The position numbers were made by a program, and so were the translations under genes. Shown here piece by piece: positions 32,920-44,288 of a stretch of 64,000 bases of DNA. The notes under the pieces were generated by a model that searched no databases, had not been told where the DNA came from, and worked only from the letters and a program-made list of their open reading frames with translations. The first letter of the stretch is position 1, and each line of letters opens with the position of its first letter. The DNA comes from Halovivax ruber XH-70 (GTDB lineage Archaea > Halobacteriota > Halobacteria > Halobacteriales > Natrialbaceae): assembly GCF_000328525.1 (NCBI RefSeq), contig NC_019964.1, positions 1,860,001 through 1,924,000 of the forward strand, given 5' to 3'.

Positions 32920-33366
32920 TTACCGGTCGAGCTCGTCCCAGACGGACCCCATCCGGTCATACAGCCAGGGAACGATCTCCTGAGAGAGAACACCAAAGAG
33001 TGTTGGTGGATACGATCGATCGGTACCATCCTCGTGGTGTGCATCCGGCGGGCCGTGAAAGTGATCGCGGGCGTAGTCGTCACTCTCGTGCCTATCCCAA
33101 CGTACCATCCACTCCGTCTCGTGACGAGCTTCGACGTACGTCACGTGGAAATCGCCGTTCGTGTACGACTGAATCTCGAGGTAGGTTCTCGAGACGAACT
33201 GTCGGGGATAATACTGCTCCTGAACGGTACAGACCACGGAATCCGGCCGGTTCGACGGAAAGACGGCCGTCTGAGAAACCCATCGTTCGTCGCCGAGGGT
33301 CGCCGCTACCTCCCGAAGCAGCGCTCGGTTCGGATCGCGTTTGGTTCGTCCACCCGTCACGGTCAC
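32920..33366 (-). CDS. TumE-like (DUF6516-like) putative toxin
   Basis: The 148-residue protein has the pattern EWMVRWDRHESDDYARDHFH followed by a His/Asp segment (GPPDAHHEDGTDRSYPP), which I recognise, with moderate trust, as the TumE/DUF6516 type seen in haloarchaeal toxin-antitoxin loci. The upstream gene overlaps its start by four bases and encodes a winged-helix protein that would be the antitoxin. The His-rich centre suggests a metal-dependent or RNase-like active site (inference). Function not demonstrated. Confidence 0.6.
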   Translation of the reverse strand: MTVTGGRTKRDPNRALLREVAATLGDERWVSQTAVFPSNRPDSVVCTVQEQYYPRQFVSRTYLEIQSYTNGDFHVTYVEARHETEWMVRWDRHESDDYARDHFHGPPDAHHEDGTDRSYPPTLFGVLSQEIVPWLYDRMGSVWDELDR

Positions 33367-33884
33367 GCGATACCTTCGTCGACCGAACGCTCCTCTTTCG
33401 CACGTCGTAGGTCACGGATTTCGGTCCGAACGGCTTTCCAGCCTTCCAGTTCGAGCCAGATCGTCTCGGAATCGTCGTACTCGAGCGGGTCCACGTCCGC
33501 CGGTTCGTCGACCTCGAATTCGTCCCGGTAATCAGCGTGTTCTGCGAGCAGAGAACGCAGTCTCTCGTTGGACTCTTCCTCGGAGAGGGAGGCAAGTCTG
33601 TCGAAACGGCGCCACTCGAAGTACGACTCGTTTCGTCGGTACGCCGCAGGGCCGTCCATCACCCGCGTAAGTAAGCCTATATCGGCGAGACGATCCAGAT
33701 GTCGGCGGGCAGCCGTTTTCGAACAATCGGCCCGATCCGCGACTGTCGCGACGCGCGTTGGCTCGACCAGTTCCAGTGCCACTCGATAGACTCGATCGTC
33801 GGTTGGCGCATCATCGAGTCGCTCAGCTAGCTCCGTGGAAAAGTCCGTTTCAGGCGGGCCACGTTTGTCTGCCGGCGGAGACAT
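33363..33884 (-). CDS. Winged-helix DNA-binding protein, putative antitoxin
   Basis: The 173-residue protein has an ArsR-type winged helix in residues about 25-85 (DDRVYRVALELVEPTRVATV, then ADCSKTAARRHLDRLADIGLL) and a basic/acidic C-terminus. It resembles the DUF7342 haloarchaeal HTH family. It overlaps the TumE-like gene by four bases, an arrangement typical of antitoxin-toxin operons. The promoter contains an AT-rich inverted repeat (33907-33919) that it may bind to regulate itself. Confidence 0.65.
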   Translation of the reverse strand: MSPPADKRGPPETDFSTELAERLDDAPTDDRVYRVALELVEPTRVATVADRADCSKTAARRHLDRLADIGLLTRVMDGPAAYRRNESYFEWRRFDRLASLSEEESNERLRSLLAEHADYRDEFEVDEPADVDPLEYDDSETIWLELEGWKAVRTEIRDLRRAKEERSVDEGIA

Positions 33885-33906
33885 GGTCAGATATACGTCC
33901 GACCAA

Positions 33907-33919
33907 GTAATATAATTAC
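33907..33919 (-). promoter_or_regulatory. Inverted repeat over the promoter of the TA-like pair
   Basis: GTAATATAATTAC has perfect 5-bp arms around ATA and doubles as the TATA-like box about 23-35 nt before the ATG at 33884. Autoregulation by the winged-helix product is the simplest reading; not proved. Confidence 0.45.
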
Positions 33920-33957
33920 TGCCCTACTTAGCCCCAATCGGAGTTGCGTATTCGGAG

Positions 33958-33989
<32 letters not shown>

Positions 33990-34031
33990 GAATCAATAAC
34001 AGTTCACAGGGCCGAGAAGCGTAGTAATAAC

Positions 34032-34042
34032 AAAAAAAAAAA
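34032..34042 (-). terminator. Poly-T terminator after accC/pccA
   Basis: Eleven A on plus (T on the minus transcript) lie 38 bp after the stop codon of the carboxylase subunit gene, matching the U-rich signal that terminates archaeal RNA polymerase without a hairpin. Confidence 0.6.
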
Positions 34043-34080
34043 GCGGCTCCAGCCAAATCCGGGTGCCCGTACCAGAGCGC

Positions 34081-35919
34081 TTACTCCAGGACGACCAGCG
34101 TGTCGCCCATGTCGACGCTGTCGCCCTCGGCGATCGGCACCTGGCTTACGGTGCCGCCGATGGAGGCGACGATGTCGTTTTCCATCTTCATCGCTTCGAG
34201 CACGACGACCACGTCGCCGGCCGTGACCTCGTCACCTTCGCCGACCTCGACGGAGAGGACGGTCCCCTGCATCTCGGCGGTGACCGACTCGCCGTCACCA
34301 GCGACTGCGGCGGCGTCCCCGCCGGACGAGCCGTCACTCCCCGTCTGCTGGGGCGGGCGCTGTGCCTTCCCGCCGCTTCCACCACCGTTCGCTAGCGGCG
34401 CCGCACCGCGTTCCTCCAGATCGACCTCGAAACGCTTGCCGTTGACCTCGACCGTGAACTCGCGCTCGACGACATCGACGTCGTCGGCGGACGCGGACGG
34501 CTCGTCCGGCCCCCAGCGCTCCTGGGCGTCTTCGAAGCGGCTGCGGTCTGCCTCCTCGTCTAAGTACTTCGTCGTGTGCGTGCCCTCGACGAAGCGCTCG
34601 TCGGTGCACATCAGCCGGTGGAAGGGGACGATCGTCGTCACGCCCTCGATGTCGTACTCCGCGAGCGCGCGCTGGGAACGGGCGAGACACTCCTCGCGGT
34701 CGGCGCCCCAGACGATGAGTTTCGCGATCATCGAGTCGTAGTCGGTGACGAGCTCGTCACCCTGGCGCATCGCGTCGTCGACGCGAACGCCGACACCGCC
34801 CGGCGGGTCGTAAGTGGTGAGGGTCCCACCGGATGCGGGCTGGAAGTCGTTCGCCGCGTTCTCGGCGTTGATCCGGAACTCGATCGCGTGGCCGTCGATC
34901 TCGACGTCGTCCTGCGCAAAGGACAATTCCTCGCCGGCGGCGATCCGGAGTTGCCACTTGAGGATGTCGATACCCGTGATCTCCTCGGTGACACAGTGTT
35001 CGACCTGGATCCGCGTGTTGACCTCGAGGAAGTAAAAGTTCGCGTCGGGGCCGAGCAGGCCGTCGCGGCCGGGCTCTTCCTCGACGAGGAACTCGACGGT
35101 GCCGGCGTTGGTGTAGTCTGCGGCGGCGACACCGCGACGGGCGGCCTCGCCGATCTGTTCGCGCAGTTCGTCGGAGAGCGCCGGCGACGGCCCCTCTTCG
35201 ACGACCTTCTGGTGGCGGCGCTGGAGCGAGCAGTCACGTTCACCGAGGTGGCGGACGTTGCCGTGGTGGTCGGCGACGATCTGGACCTCGATATGTCGTG
35301 GGTTCTCGAGGTAGCGCTCGAGGTAGACCGAGTCGTTGTCGAAGTAGGCCTCACCCTCACGCTTGGCACTCTCGAACTGGTCTGCGGCCTCGTCTGCGCT
35401 CTCGACGACCTTCATCCCGCGACCGCCACCGCCACCTTCGGCCTTGATCGCGACGGGGAAGCCGTGTTCCTCGCCGAATTCCTCGACTTCCTCGGCCGAC
35501 TCGACGGGATCGGTCGTCCCCGGGACGATCGGGACGTCCGCGTCGCTCATGATCGTCCGCGCCTTGGTCTTCTCGCCGAGCGACTCCATCGCGTCGCTGG
35601 ACGGCCCCACCCAGGTGATCCCCTCCTCGGCTTGCACCTTGGCGGCGAACTCGGCGTTCTCCGCGAGGAAGCCGTAGCCGGGGTGGATCGCGTCCGCGTC
35701 AGCCTTGTGCGCGGCCTCGATGACGGCCTCGTGATCGAGATAGGAGTCCGCCGCGCGCGCCGGACCCACATTGTACGCCTCGTCGGCGTAGCGGACGTGG
35801 CCCCCGTTCTTGTCCGCCTCGGAGTAGACTGCGACTGTCTCGACGCCCAATTCCTCGCAGGCCCGCATGACCCGCACCGCGATCTCGCCGCGGTTCGCGA
35901 CTAGAACCTTCCGGAACAT
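34081..35919 (-). CDS. pccA: Acyl-CoA carboxylase biotin carboxylase/BCCP subunit
   Basis: The 612-residue protein fuses biotin carboxylase (residues about 1-450: [19 protein letters not shown], the ATP-grasp glycine loop [12 protein letters not shown] and [13 protein letters not shown]-like [13 protein letters not shown]) to a Gly/Ser/Ala linker and a biotin-carrier domain ending [15 protein letters not shown], with the biotinylated Lys578. It carboxylates biotin with ATP and bicarbonate for the transfer subunit PccB. Together with pccX and pccB on the same strand it makes a propionyl/acetyl-CoA carboxylase. Substrate preference cannot be seen. Confidence 0.93.
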   Translation of the reverse strand: MFRKVLVANRGEIAVRVMRACEELGVETVAVYSEADKNGGHVRYADEAYNVGPARAADSYLDHEAVIEAAHKADADAIHPGYGFLAENAEFAAKVQAEEGITWVGPSSDAMESLGEKTKARTIMSDADVPIVPGTTDPVESAEEVEEFGEEHGFPVAIKAEGGGGGRGMKVVESADEAADQFESAKREGEAYFDNDSVYLERYLENPRHIEVQIVADHHGNVRHLGERDCSLQRRHQKVVEEGPSPALSDELREQIGEAARRGVAAADYTNAGTVEFLVEEEPGRDGLLGPDANFYFLEVNTRIQVEHCVTEEITGIDILKWQLRIAAGEELSFAQDDVEIDGHAIEFRINAENAANDFQPASGGTLTTYDPPGGVGVRVDDAMRQGDELVTDYDSMIAKLIVWGADREECLARSQRALAEYDIEGVTTIVPFHRLMCTDERFVEGTHTTKYLDEEADRSRFEDAQERWGPDEPSASADDVDVVEREFTVEVNGKRFEVDLEERGAAPLANGGGSGGKAQRPPQQTGSDGSSGGDAAAVAGDGESVTAEMQGTVLSVEVGEGDEVTAGDVVVVLEAMKMENDIVASIGGTVSQVPIAEGDSVDMGDTLVVLE

Positions 35920-36006
35920 TCCTGCTCGAACGGTCGGAAGGGTCGTACCTTACTTTTTCGCAACGGAGTCGGACCGAACCAACGACGAGGTGTCGCCGAG
36001 ATGGGA

Positions 36007-37939
<1,933 letters not shown>

Positions 37940-38182
37940 CGTCGGCCCCTCCCTGCGATAATCATTGTCGGGTCGAACGGCCAGCCACACAAAAAGCGTT
38001 CTGCAATGCGAACGGTATGTGACGTCGTCGGTATCGGTGCTGTCGACGACGTGCGGTTGGCCACACGTCTCAGTTCAGACCTGTCCATCGTCGATGCGCC
38101 GCCCGCTGCCGATCGTCGGAACGTGGCCAGACAGGATGTCACCGTCGGAGTAATACAAGATAGAAACACGGACGCTTACCGG

Positions 38183-39553
38183 TCACAAGCCGAGGAAGTC
38201 GGCGAAGTCGCCCGTGAGGAAGGACCAGTAGTCACCGACCGCGAGGGCGAGGGTGACGAGCAACACGACGATGACGGGAATTCGGACGAGCCAGATCCAC
38301 ACCCGGGGGAGGATCCCAGGAGAGTGTATGCCACGACGGAGTTCCGCCATCGCTCGGTCGGCCCCGATCCAGGCGACCAGGATCATCAGGACGATCCCGC
38401 CGGAGACGAGGAGAATCTGGGCGGCGAGGGTGTCGTACAGCGTTACGAAAATCGGCTGGCGCTGGGAGGACAGGAGTGCGACTGGCGTGCCGAGGAGAAA
38501 CATGGCCACCCCGGTCACGGCCGCCGTTCGTCGCCGAACGGCGCCGAACTCGTCGATGCCGAACGAGACGACGACCTCCATGATACTGATCGCCGACGAG
38601 AGCGCCGCGATGGCGAACATCCCGAAGAAGACGACCCCGACGACCGAGCCCGCCGGAATGTCGGCGAATGCACCAGCAAGCGCGACGAAGATGGCGCCGG
38701 GTCCCGGATCCGCGGGCCCGACGCCGGCCGTGAACAGGATCGGGAAGACGAACAGTCCGGTCAGGAAGGCGACGGCCGTATCGATCGCGACGATGATTCC
38801 GGTGTCGACGAGCAGATTCCGTTCCTCGTCCAGGTAGGAGGCGAACGTAATCATGACACCCATCCCGATCGAGAGGCTGAAAAATGCCTGCCCGGCCGCC
38901 GCGGGGACGATCGACCGCCAGTCCGAAGCCAGGAGGGAGAAATCCGGCGAGAGATAGTACTCGTAGGCGACGCCGGCATCCGGGAGCGTCCACGCGTAGA
39001 CGACGAGGGCGAGGACGACGAACACGACCGCCGGGACCATCACGGTGACGGCCAGTTCGATACCCCGCCTGACCCCGAGTGCGACGATCGCGACCGTCAG
39101 CGCCATGAAGATCGCGTGAAAGGCCAGCGCATCGAACCCGGTCGCGATGTCGAGGAAGTACGTCTCCGATTGGCCGGCGTATCCGCCAGTCACGCTGCCG
39201 ACGACGTACCGAAGCACCCAGCCGGCAACGACGCTGTAGTACGACAGGATGAGAAACCCGATGAGGATGAACAGCCCACCGAGGTACCGCCACGCACCGC
39301 CGCCGAACTCGGCCAGTGCACCGACCGGGCCTCGCCCGGTGCGCCGTCCGACCGTGAACTCGACCAGCATCGCGGGGACGCCGATCAACAGGACGAAACA
39401 GAGATACAGGAGAACGAAGACGGCACCCCCTTCCTGTCCAGCCTGAAACGGAAACCGCCAGACGTTCCCCAGTCCGACGGCGCTTCCCACGGCCGCGAGG
39501 ATGAATCCCGCCCGCCTGGTCCACGAACTCCGGTCGGTCGGACTGCGGGACAT
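38183..39553 (-). CDS. Sodium:neurotransmitter symporter (NSS/SNF) family transporter
   Basis: The 456-residue protein has the signature of the SNF family in its first span, SAVGLGNVWRFPFQAGQEGG (residues about 24-43), where the backbone binds Na+ and substrate. About twelve spans follow, with further conserved segments (SYYSVVAGWVL, AFFSLSIGMGVMITF and FFGMFAIAALSSAISIMEV). Such proteins couple Na+ entry to uptake of amino acids or similar compounds; substrate unknown. It is transcribed alone, divergent from the binding-protein gene. Confidence 0.92.
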   Translation of the reverse strand: MSRSPTDRSSWTRRAGFILAAVGSAVGLGNVWRFPFQAGQEGGAVFVLLYLCFVLLIGVPAMLVEFTVGRRTGRGPVGALAEFGGGAWRYLGGLFILIGFLILSYYSVVAGWVLRYVVGSVTGGYAGQSETYFLDIATGFDALAFHAIFMALTVAIVALGVRRGIELAVTVMVPAVVFVVLALVVYAWTLPDAGVAYEYYLSPDFSLLASDWRSIVPAAAGQAFFSLSIGMGVMITFASYLDEERNLLVDTGIIVAIDTAVAFLTGLFVFPILFTAGVGPADPGPGAIFVALAGAFADIPAGSVVGVVFFGMFAIAALSSAISIMEVVVSFGIDEFGAVRRRTAAVTGVAMFLLGTPVALLSSQRQPIFVTLYDTLAAQILLVSGGIVLMILVAWIGADRAMAELRRGIHSPGILPRVWIWLVRIPVIVVLLVTLALAVGDYWSFLTGDFADFLGL

Positions 39554-39796
39554 TCGACGGACACGCGACCCGACGACCCAATGGTACTGGGTGCCTACAC
39601 CGGGGAAGTACGAGTCGATTACCTCACAAGCGACTCACAGCTGTGTCACCGGTCGGGTGCATATCCGAGCGAGTCCGGACACGGTTCGTGCCGGCCCGAA
39701 CCGCTAAAATATTAGCCCAAACTGCCCCATACTAGATAAATTGTGTAATGAAACAAATACATAAGTACTATATAATGGACCGCTATACGATAACCT

Positions 39797-41038
39797 ATGG
39801 CACGAAAGCTGAATCGACGACGGGTGCTGGGGGGAATCGGTGCCGCAGGAACGCTCTCGATCGCAGGTTGTCTCAACGCACTCAGCGGAGACGACGATTC
39901 CGGAAGCGGCGATATCGAACCACGGCTCGGGATTTTGCAACCTGAGTCCGGCCAGCTGGGCTCCCTCGGGACCCCGATCGCGGACGGTGCCGAGTTGCCC
40001 GCATTACAGCTCGAATCCGACACTGACCTCACCATCGACGTCGGTCGCCGTGACACCGAGACGAGACCGGAGGTCGGCGTGAGTCAGGCCCAGACGCTCG
40101 TCGACTCGGGCTATCCGGCGATCACCGGGGCGGCGTCTTCAGCCGTCACGATCAACGTCGCAAACGACATCCTCTTTCCGAACGAAGTGGTCGGAATCTC
40201 GCCTGCGAGTACCAGTCCCGACATTACGGCGATGGACGGGAACTACTTGCTTCGGACCTGTCCCAGCGACGCCTGGCAGGGCGACGCGATGGCGGACATC
40301 GCCGTCAACGACCAGGGAGCCAGTTCGGTCGCCACGCTCTACCTGAACAACGACTACGGACAGGGTCTCAACGACGAATTCGTCGCCGGCTGTGAGGACC
40401 GAGACGCCGAAGTCCTCGCCGAAGTCTCCTTCGACTCGGCCAATACGTCGTTCACGTCGCAACTGGAGAACTCGGCCGGGACCGATCCCGATCTGTTGAT
40501 GATCGTTGGCTACCCCGAGGCCGGACAAGTCATCTTCCGTGAATTCTACGAGAATTTCGACAACGATATGCCGATTCTCGTTCCGGACGGACTCATCGAC
40601 CAGAACCTCCCCAACAACGTCTCGAACCCGATGGAGAACGTCTTGGGAACGGCTCCCGGGGCCGACGGCGATGGGATCGACGACTTCACCAGCCTCTACG
40701 AATCCGAGTACGGCAACGCACCGGCCGTCTTCAACGCACAGGCGTACGACGCGAGCGCCGTCCTCATCCTCGCCACGCTGTACGGTGGCGAGGTAGACGG
40801 TCCCACGATCGCAGAGAACGTCCGCGAGGTCGCCAACCCGGACGGCGAAGAGGTCGGCCCCGGTAACCTCGACGAGGCAGTCGAGATGGCTCAGAACGGC
40901 GACGCCATCAACTATCAGGGCGCGTCCGGTCCCGTCGACTTCCTCGATAACGGGAACCCCTCCGCCGTGACCTACCAGATCGGCAGCTACAGTTCGGACG
41001 GCTACTCCGTCGACCGCAGCGTCACCTACGAAGCCTGA
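39797..41038 (+). CDS. Branched-chain amino-acid-type ABC binding lipoprotein (LivJ-like)
   Basis: The 413-residue protein has a Tat lipoprotein signal (NRRRVLGGIGAAGTLSIAGC, Cys25), an acidic linker and a type I periplasmic-binding fold (LGILQPESGQLGSLGTPIAD, YPAITGAASSAVTI and VATLYLNNDYGQGLNDEFV). A TATA box (ctatataat, 39769-39777) 24 nt before the ATG gives a leaderless start. The permease and ATPase genes (41391-45403) are convergent on minus, so the binding protein is regulated separately. Ligand: an amino acid, urea or similar amide compound; not decidable. Confidence 0.9.
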   Translation: MARKLNRRRVLGGIGAAGTLSIAGCLNALSGDDDSGSGDIEPRLGILQPESGQLGSLGTPIADGAELPALQLESDTDLTIDVGRRDTETRPEVGVSQAQTLVDSGYPAITGAASSAVTINVANDILFPNEVVGISPASTSPDITAMDGNYLLRTCPSDAWQGDAMADIAVNDQGASSVATLYLNNDYGQGLNDEFVAGCEDRDAEVLAEVSFDSANTSFTSQLENSAGTDPDLLMIVGYPEAGQVIFREFYENFDNDMPILVPDGLIDQNLPNNVSNPMENVLGTAPGADGDGIDDFTSLYESEYGNAPAVFNAQAYDASAVLILATLYGGEVDGPTIAENVREVANPDGEEVGPGNLDEAVEMAQNGDAINYQGASGPVDFLDNGNPSAVTYQIGSYSSDGYSVDRSVTYEA

Positions 41039-41390
41039 GATCGCCTCGTAACCCGACTACTTTTTGCGGATGTGATCGCTCGTCTGAGCAGATGTGTCCG
41101 TCCGACCGATCGGACGAGACCGAGAGCACCACTCCACGAGTAGCGCCACGGAACCACGGTCGATACGACCCCACAGCTGAGTACAGGCATCTCGTCCCAG
41201 CAACTTTTGAGGCGGGTATCACCACATATCGCGAACGCACTGCCCAGCTGCTCGCGGAGTGTGTCTGGCCCTCAGGCAGACGAGTGATTGATCGTCTCAT
41301 CCGTGACGGCACACACCGGCATTACAGAAGAACCGTCTCACTGCGTCGGTCTCGGTGTCTGCCTGCCCCCAGAAAATCTGACGAGGTGCG
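41039..41390. other. 352-bp gap between convergent transporter units
   Basis: An ATG at 41092 with a T-run about 30 nt before it opens a 106-codon frame (MCPSDRSDETESTTPRVAPR...), acidic only at the start and basic later, overlapping the end of livF. I treat it as doubtful. Nothing else is seen. Confidence 0.35.
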
Positions 41391-42095
41391 TTATCCGCCG
41401 AGGAAGTCCTGACGGACCTGTTCGTCCGCGAGTAGCGCGTCTCCGGTGTCTTCGTAGCGGTTTTGGCCCTGAACGAGGACGTAGCCGCGGTCACACCGAC
41501 GCAGCGCCTCTTTCGCGTTCTGTTCGACCAGTAGAACGCCCGTTCCATCGTCGTTGATGCGATCGATTCGGTCGAACATGTCCTGGACGAGATCTGGCGC
41601 GAGGCCCGCGCTCGGTTCGTCGAGCAAGAGGAGGTCCGGGTCGAGCATGAGAGCCCGGCCCATCGCGAGCATCTGTTGCTGACCACCGCTCAGGTCACCG
41701 GCGTTTTGCGTGCGGCGTTCTTCCAGGATTGGGAACCGGTCGAAGATCCGATCGATCCGGTCCTGTGGCACCTCGTCTAGGATGTACGCGCCCATCTCCA
41801 GGTTCTCCATCACCGACATCGAGGGGAAGACGTTGTCGCTCTGTGGGACGTACCCGATACCGGTCGAGATGATCTCTTCCGGGCGATAGCCACTGATCTC
41901 GGTCCCTTCGAACTCGATCGAGCCACCCATGTACGTGGTGAGCCCGAAGACCGTTTTCATGACGGTCGACTTCCCGGCACCGTTCGGGCCGACGATGGTG
42001 ACGTACTCCCCGTCACCGACCCGCATATCGACGCCGTTGATGATCTGCAAGTCGCCGTACCCGGAATCGAGGTCTGAGACGTCGAGCAGCGTCAT
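41391..42095 (-). CDS. livF: Branched-chain amino-acid-type ABC ATPase, LivF
   Basis: The 234-residue protein has Walker A GPNGAGKST (36-44), the Q-loop in YVPQSDNVFPSMSV, signature LSGGQQQMLAMGRAL and Walker B DLLLLDEPSAGLAP, typical LivF order. It is the last gene of the minus-strand operon livH-livM-livG-livF; its start codon abuts the livG stop. It powers import with LivG. Confidence 0.93.
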   Translation of the reverse strand: MTLLDVSDLDSGYGDLQIINGVDMRVGDGEYVTIVGPNGAGKSTVMKTVFGLTTYMGGSIEFEGTEISGYRPEEIISTGIGYVPQSDNVFPSMSVMENLEMGAYILDEVPQDRIDRIFDRFPILEERRTQNAGDLSGGQQQMLAMGRALMLDPDLLLLDEPSAGLAPDLVQDMFDRIDRINDDGTGVLLVEQNAKEALRRCDRGYVLVQGQNRYEDTGDALLADEQVRQDFLGG

Positions 42096-42949
42096 CAGAC
42101 CTCACCTCCGAGGTACGCCTCGATAACCTGTTCGTTCGACTGAATCGCTTCCGGCGTCCCCTCGTCGAGGACACCTCCCTGATGCATCACGATCACGTGT
42201 TCGCAGTGTTCCATAATCAAGTCCATATCGTGTTCGACGATGAGGAAGGTGTAGCCGTCCTCCCGAAGGGCGTGAATCCGGTCCAGGATCTTCTCTTCGA
42301 GCGTCGGATTGACGCCGGCCATCGGTTCGTCGAGCATGAGCATCTCCGGGTCCGTCTGGAGTGCGCGTGCCAGATCGAGGAGTTTTCGCTGGCCGCCAGA
42401 GAGGTTCATCGCGTACTCTTCGGCGAGGTGATCGATCTCGAAGAACTCGAGCGTCTCCCAGGCTTGCTCTCTGAGTTCTCGTTCTTGCTCGACGACGGCA
42501 CCGCGTGCACCGGGAAGCACCGACCGCCAGAGATGTTCGCCCAGCTGGTCCTTCGGGGCGAGCATCATGTTTTCGAGGACGGTCATCTCCGGGAGTTCGC
42601 GTGCGATCTGGAACGTCCGAACGAGTCCCTGGTTCGCAACCTGATGGGGTTCCCAGCCGGTGATGTCCGTTCCATCGAACGTAACCGATCCCTCCTCCGG
42701 TTCGTAGACCCCGGTAATACAGTTGAAGGTGGTCGATTTACCGGCCCCGTTCGGACCGATCAGTCCGGTGATCGACCCCCGTTCGACGGAGAAACTCGTA
42801 TCGTCGACCGCGACGATCCCGCCGAAGTGCTTGTGGAGATTCGATACGTTCAGCACCGCATCGTCGACCGAACGGACCGATGCGTCCTCGTCCACCGATT
42901 CCGCATCGCCACGCTGCGCTTCCACATCGGGGGAATCGGCGCTACTCAT
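42095..42949 (-). CDS. livG: Branched-chain amino-acid-type ABC ATPase, LivG
   Basis: The 284-residue protein has an acidic N-terminus of about 30 residues followed by the ATPase domain: Walker A GPNGAGKST, signature MNLSGGQRKLLDLARAL, Walker B MLMLDEPMAGVNP and the LivG ending ILDEGTPEAIQSNEQVIEAY. ATG 42949 overlaps the end of livM; a longer frame reaching 43009 would run far into livM. The short gene order matches Liv transporters of bacteria and archaea. Confidence 0.92.
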   Translation of the reverse strand: MSSADSPDVEAQRGDAESVDEDASVRSVDDAVLNVSNLHKHFGGIVAVDDTSFSVERGSITGLIGPNGAGKSTTFNCITGVYEPEEGSVTFDGTDITGWEPHQVANQGLVRTFQIARELPEMTVLENMMLAPKDQLGEHLWRSVLPGARGAVVEQERELREQAWETLEFFEIDHLAEEYAMNLSGGQRKLLDLARALQTDPEMLMLDEPMAGVNPTLEEKILDRIHALREDGYTFLIVEHDMDLIMEHCEHVIVMHQGGVLDEGTPEAIQSNEQVIEAYLGGEV

Positions 42950-44288
42950 CCGACTCACCTCCAGATGATCCAGTCGTACCAGATTCATCAGTCGTATTCG
43001 CTCCGCCACGGGAGGTGTCGTGCCGGCTGAGATCGACCGCTGCGGCGATTTCCTTGCGGTGACCGAGCAGTCCCTGCGGTCGCTTGATCATCAGGACGAT
43101 CAAGACCACACCGAGGATGATGTACCTGATTTCGTCCATCGAATTGACGAGGTAGTCGATCACGGCCATCGGATTCGACGACACGAACGCATCGGCGATC
43201 GTCGGCGGTGCTTGCACCTCGTAGAAGGACTCGATGACTCGCTGCAGGTAGCGCGGGCCGTCGTAGACGAAGGCTGCGAAGACGAAGCCCCCGATAACGC
43301 TGCCCGTGTTCGAGCCTGCGCCACCGACGATCAGTGCGACGAAGATGTAGAACGTCCAGATCGGTCTGACGTTGTTCGGGTTGACGAGCGTTCGCCGACC
43401 GAGCCACAGCATGCCGGCGAGGCCCATCAGTCCGCAACCGAGGACGAACACCACGACCTTCGCCCGGTCCGTCCGTTTGCCGAGCGATCTCGCGGCCAGT
43501 TCGTCCTCACGAATCGCTTTCAGCACCCGCCCGAACGGAGAGTAGGCGATCCGCGTCAGTAGCAAGAAGATCAGGATAACGACCCCGATCAGAATCCCCG
43601 TGTAAATGTAATTCTCCATGACGGAGTCCGGAACGCCGCCGAGGTTGATTCCGGCCCAGATGATCGAATCGACGATCTCTCCGGTGACCGGTTTCGACTG
43701 GAGCCAGGGGACCACGCTGTCAGTCCGCGGCGCACTGATCCCACTCCCGCCGCCCGTCCCGTAGCCACCGGGTAACGTCCGTAACGATCCCGATAGCACG
43801 AGTAAGCGGACGATCTCAGAGAACCCCAGGGTAATGATCGCGAAGTAGTCCGCACGAACGCGAAGGGCGGGGAGTGCGATTACCAGTCCCGCGAGGCAGG
43901 CTGCCAGGAAGCCGACGAGGATTCCCACCGGAATGGGAAGGCCGAGACCGGCCGGCGACGCGTCCGGCGAGGCGGTGACGAACGACATCGCGTACACGCC
44001 GACGCCCATGAAGCCGATCACGCCGATGTTGAACATACCCGTATAGCCCCAGTGAAGGTTCAGGGCGAGTGCACCCATCGCGAAGACGGCCCCGTAGAAC
44101 GTGATCCGTTCCAGGAAGCTCATCATGTAGTTGACGTTCAGTCCAGCGAGAAGTCCGAGGATGATGAAGAACGCGTAGGTCACGGCGACGACCGCGGCGA
44201 TTCGGCCGATATCGGCGAACCAGCTCGGTCGAACCATCGGGGCTGGGGCATTGTCTTCGCCATCCGAGCCGACAGTATCGGTACTCAT
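42942..44288 (-). CDS. livM: Branched-chain amino-acid-type ABC permease, LivM
   Basis: The 448-residue membrane protein has about ten hydrophobic spans and the LivM landmarks LNLHWGYTGMFNIGVIGFMG, ALRVRADYFAIITLGFSEIV and AGSNTGSVIGGFVFA. The cytoplasmic tail is long and acidic/Ser-rich (from about residue 415). The start overlaps the end of livH by four bases. With LivH it forms the transmembrane channel. Confidence 0.93.
   Translation of the reverse strand: MSTDTVGSDGEDNAPAPMVRPSWFADIGRIAAVVAVTYAFFIILGLLAGLNVNYMMSFLERITFYGAVFAMGALALNLHWGYTGMFNIGVIGFMGVGVYAMSFVTASPDASPAGLGLPIPVGILVGFLAACLAGLVIALPALRVRADYFAIITLGFSEIVRLLVLSGSLRTLPGGYGTGGGSGISAPRTDSVVPWLQSKPVTGEIVDSIIWAGINLGGVPDSVMENYIYTGILIGVVILIFLLLTRIAYSPFGRVLKAIREDELAARSLGKRTDRAKVVVFVLGCGLMGLAGMLWLGRRTLVNPNNVRPIWTFYIFVALIVGGAGSNTGSVIGGFVFAAFVYDGPRYLQRVIESFYEVQAPPTIADAFVSSNPMAVIDYLVNSMDEIRYIILGVVLIVLMIKRPQGLLGHRKEIAAAVDLSRHDTSRGGANTTDESGTTGSSGGESDE

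Noticed and set aside
41092-41412. Plus-strand frame of 106 codons ahead of livF
   Set aside because: It turns basic and Arg-rich and runs into the end of livF on the other strand; only its first 20 residues look haloarchaeal.
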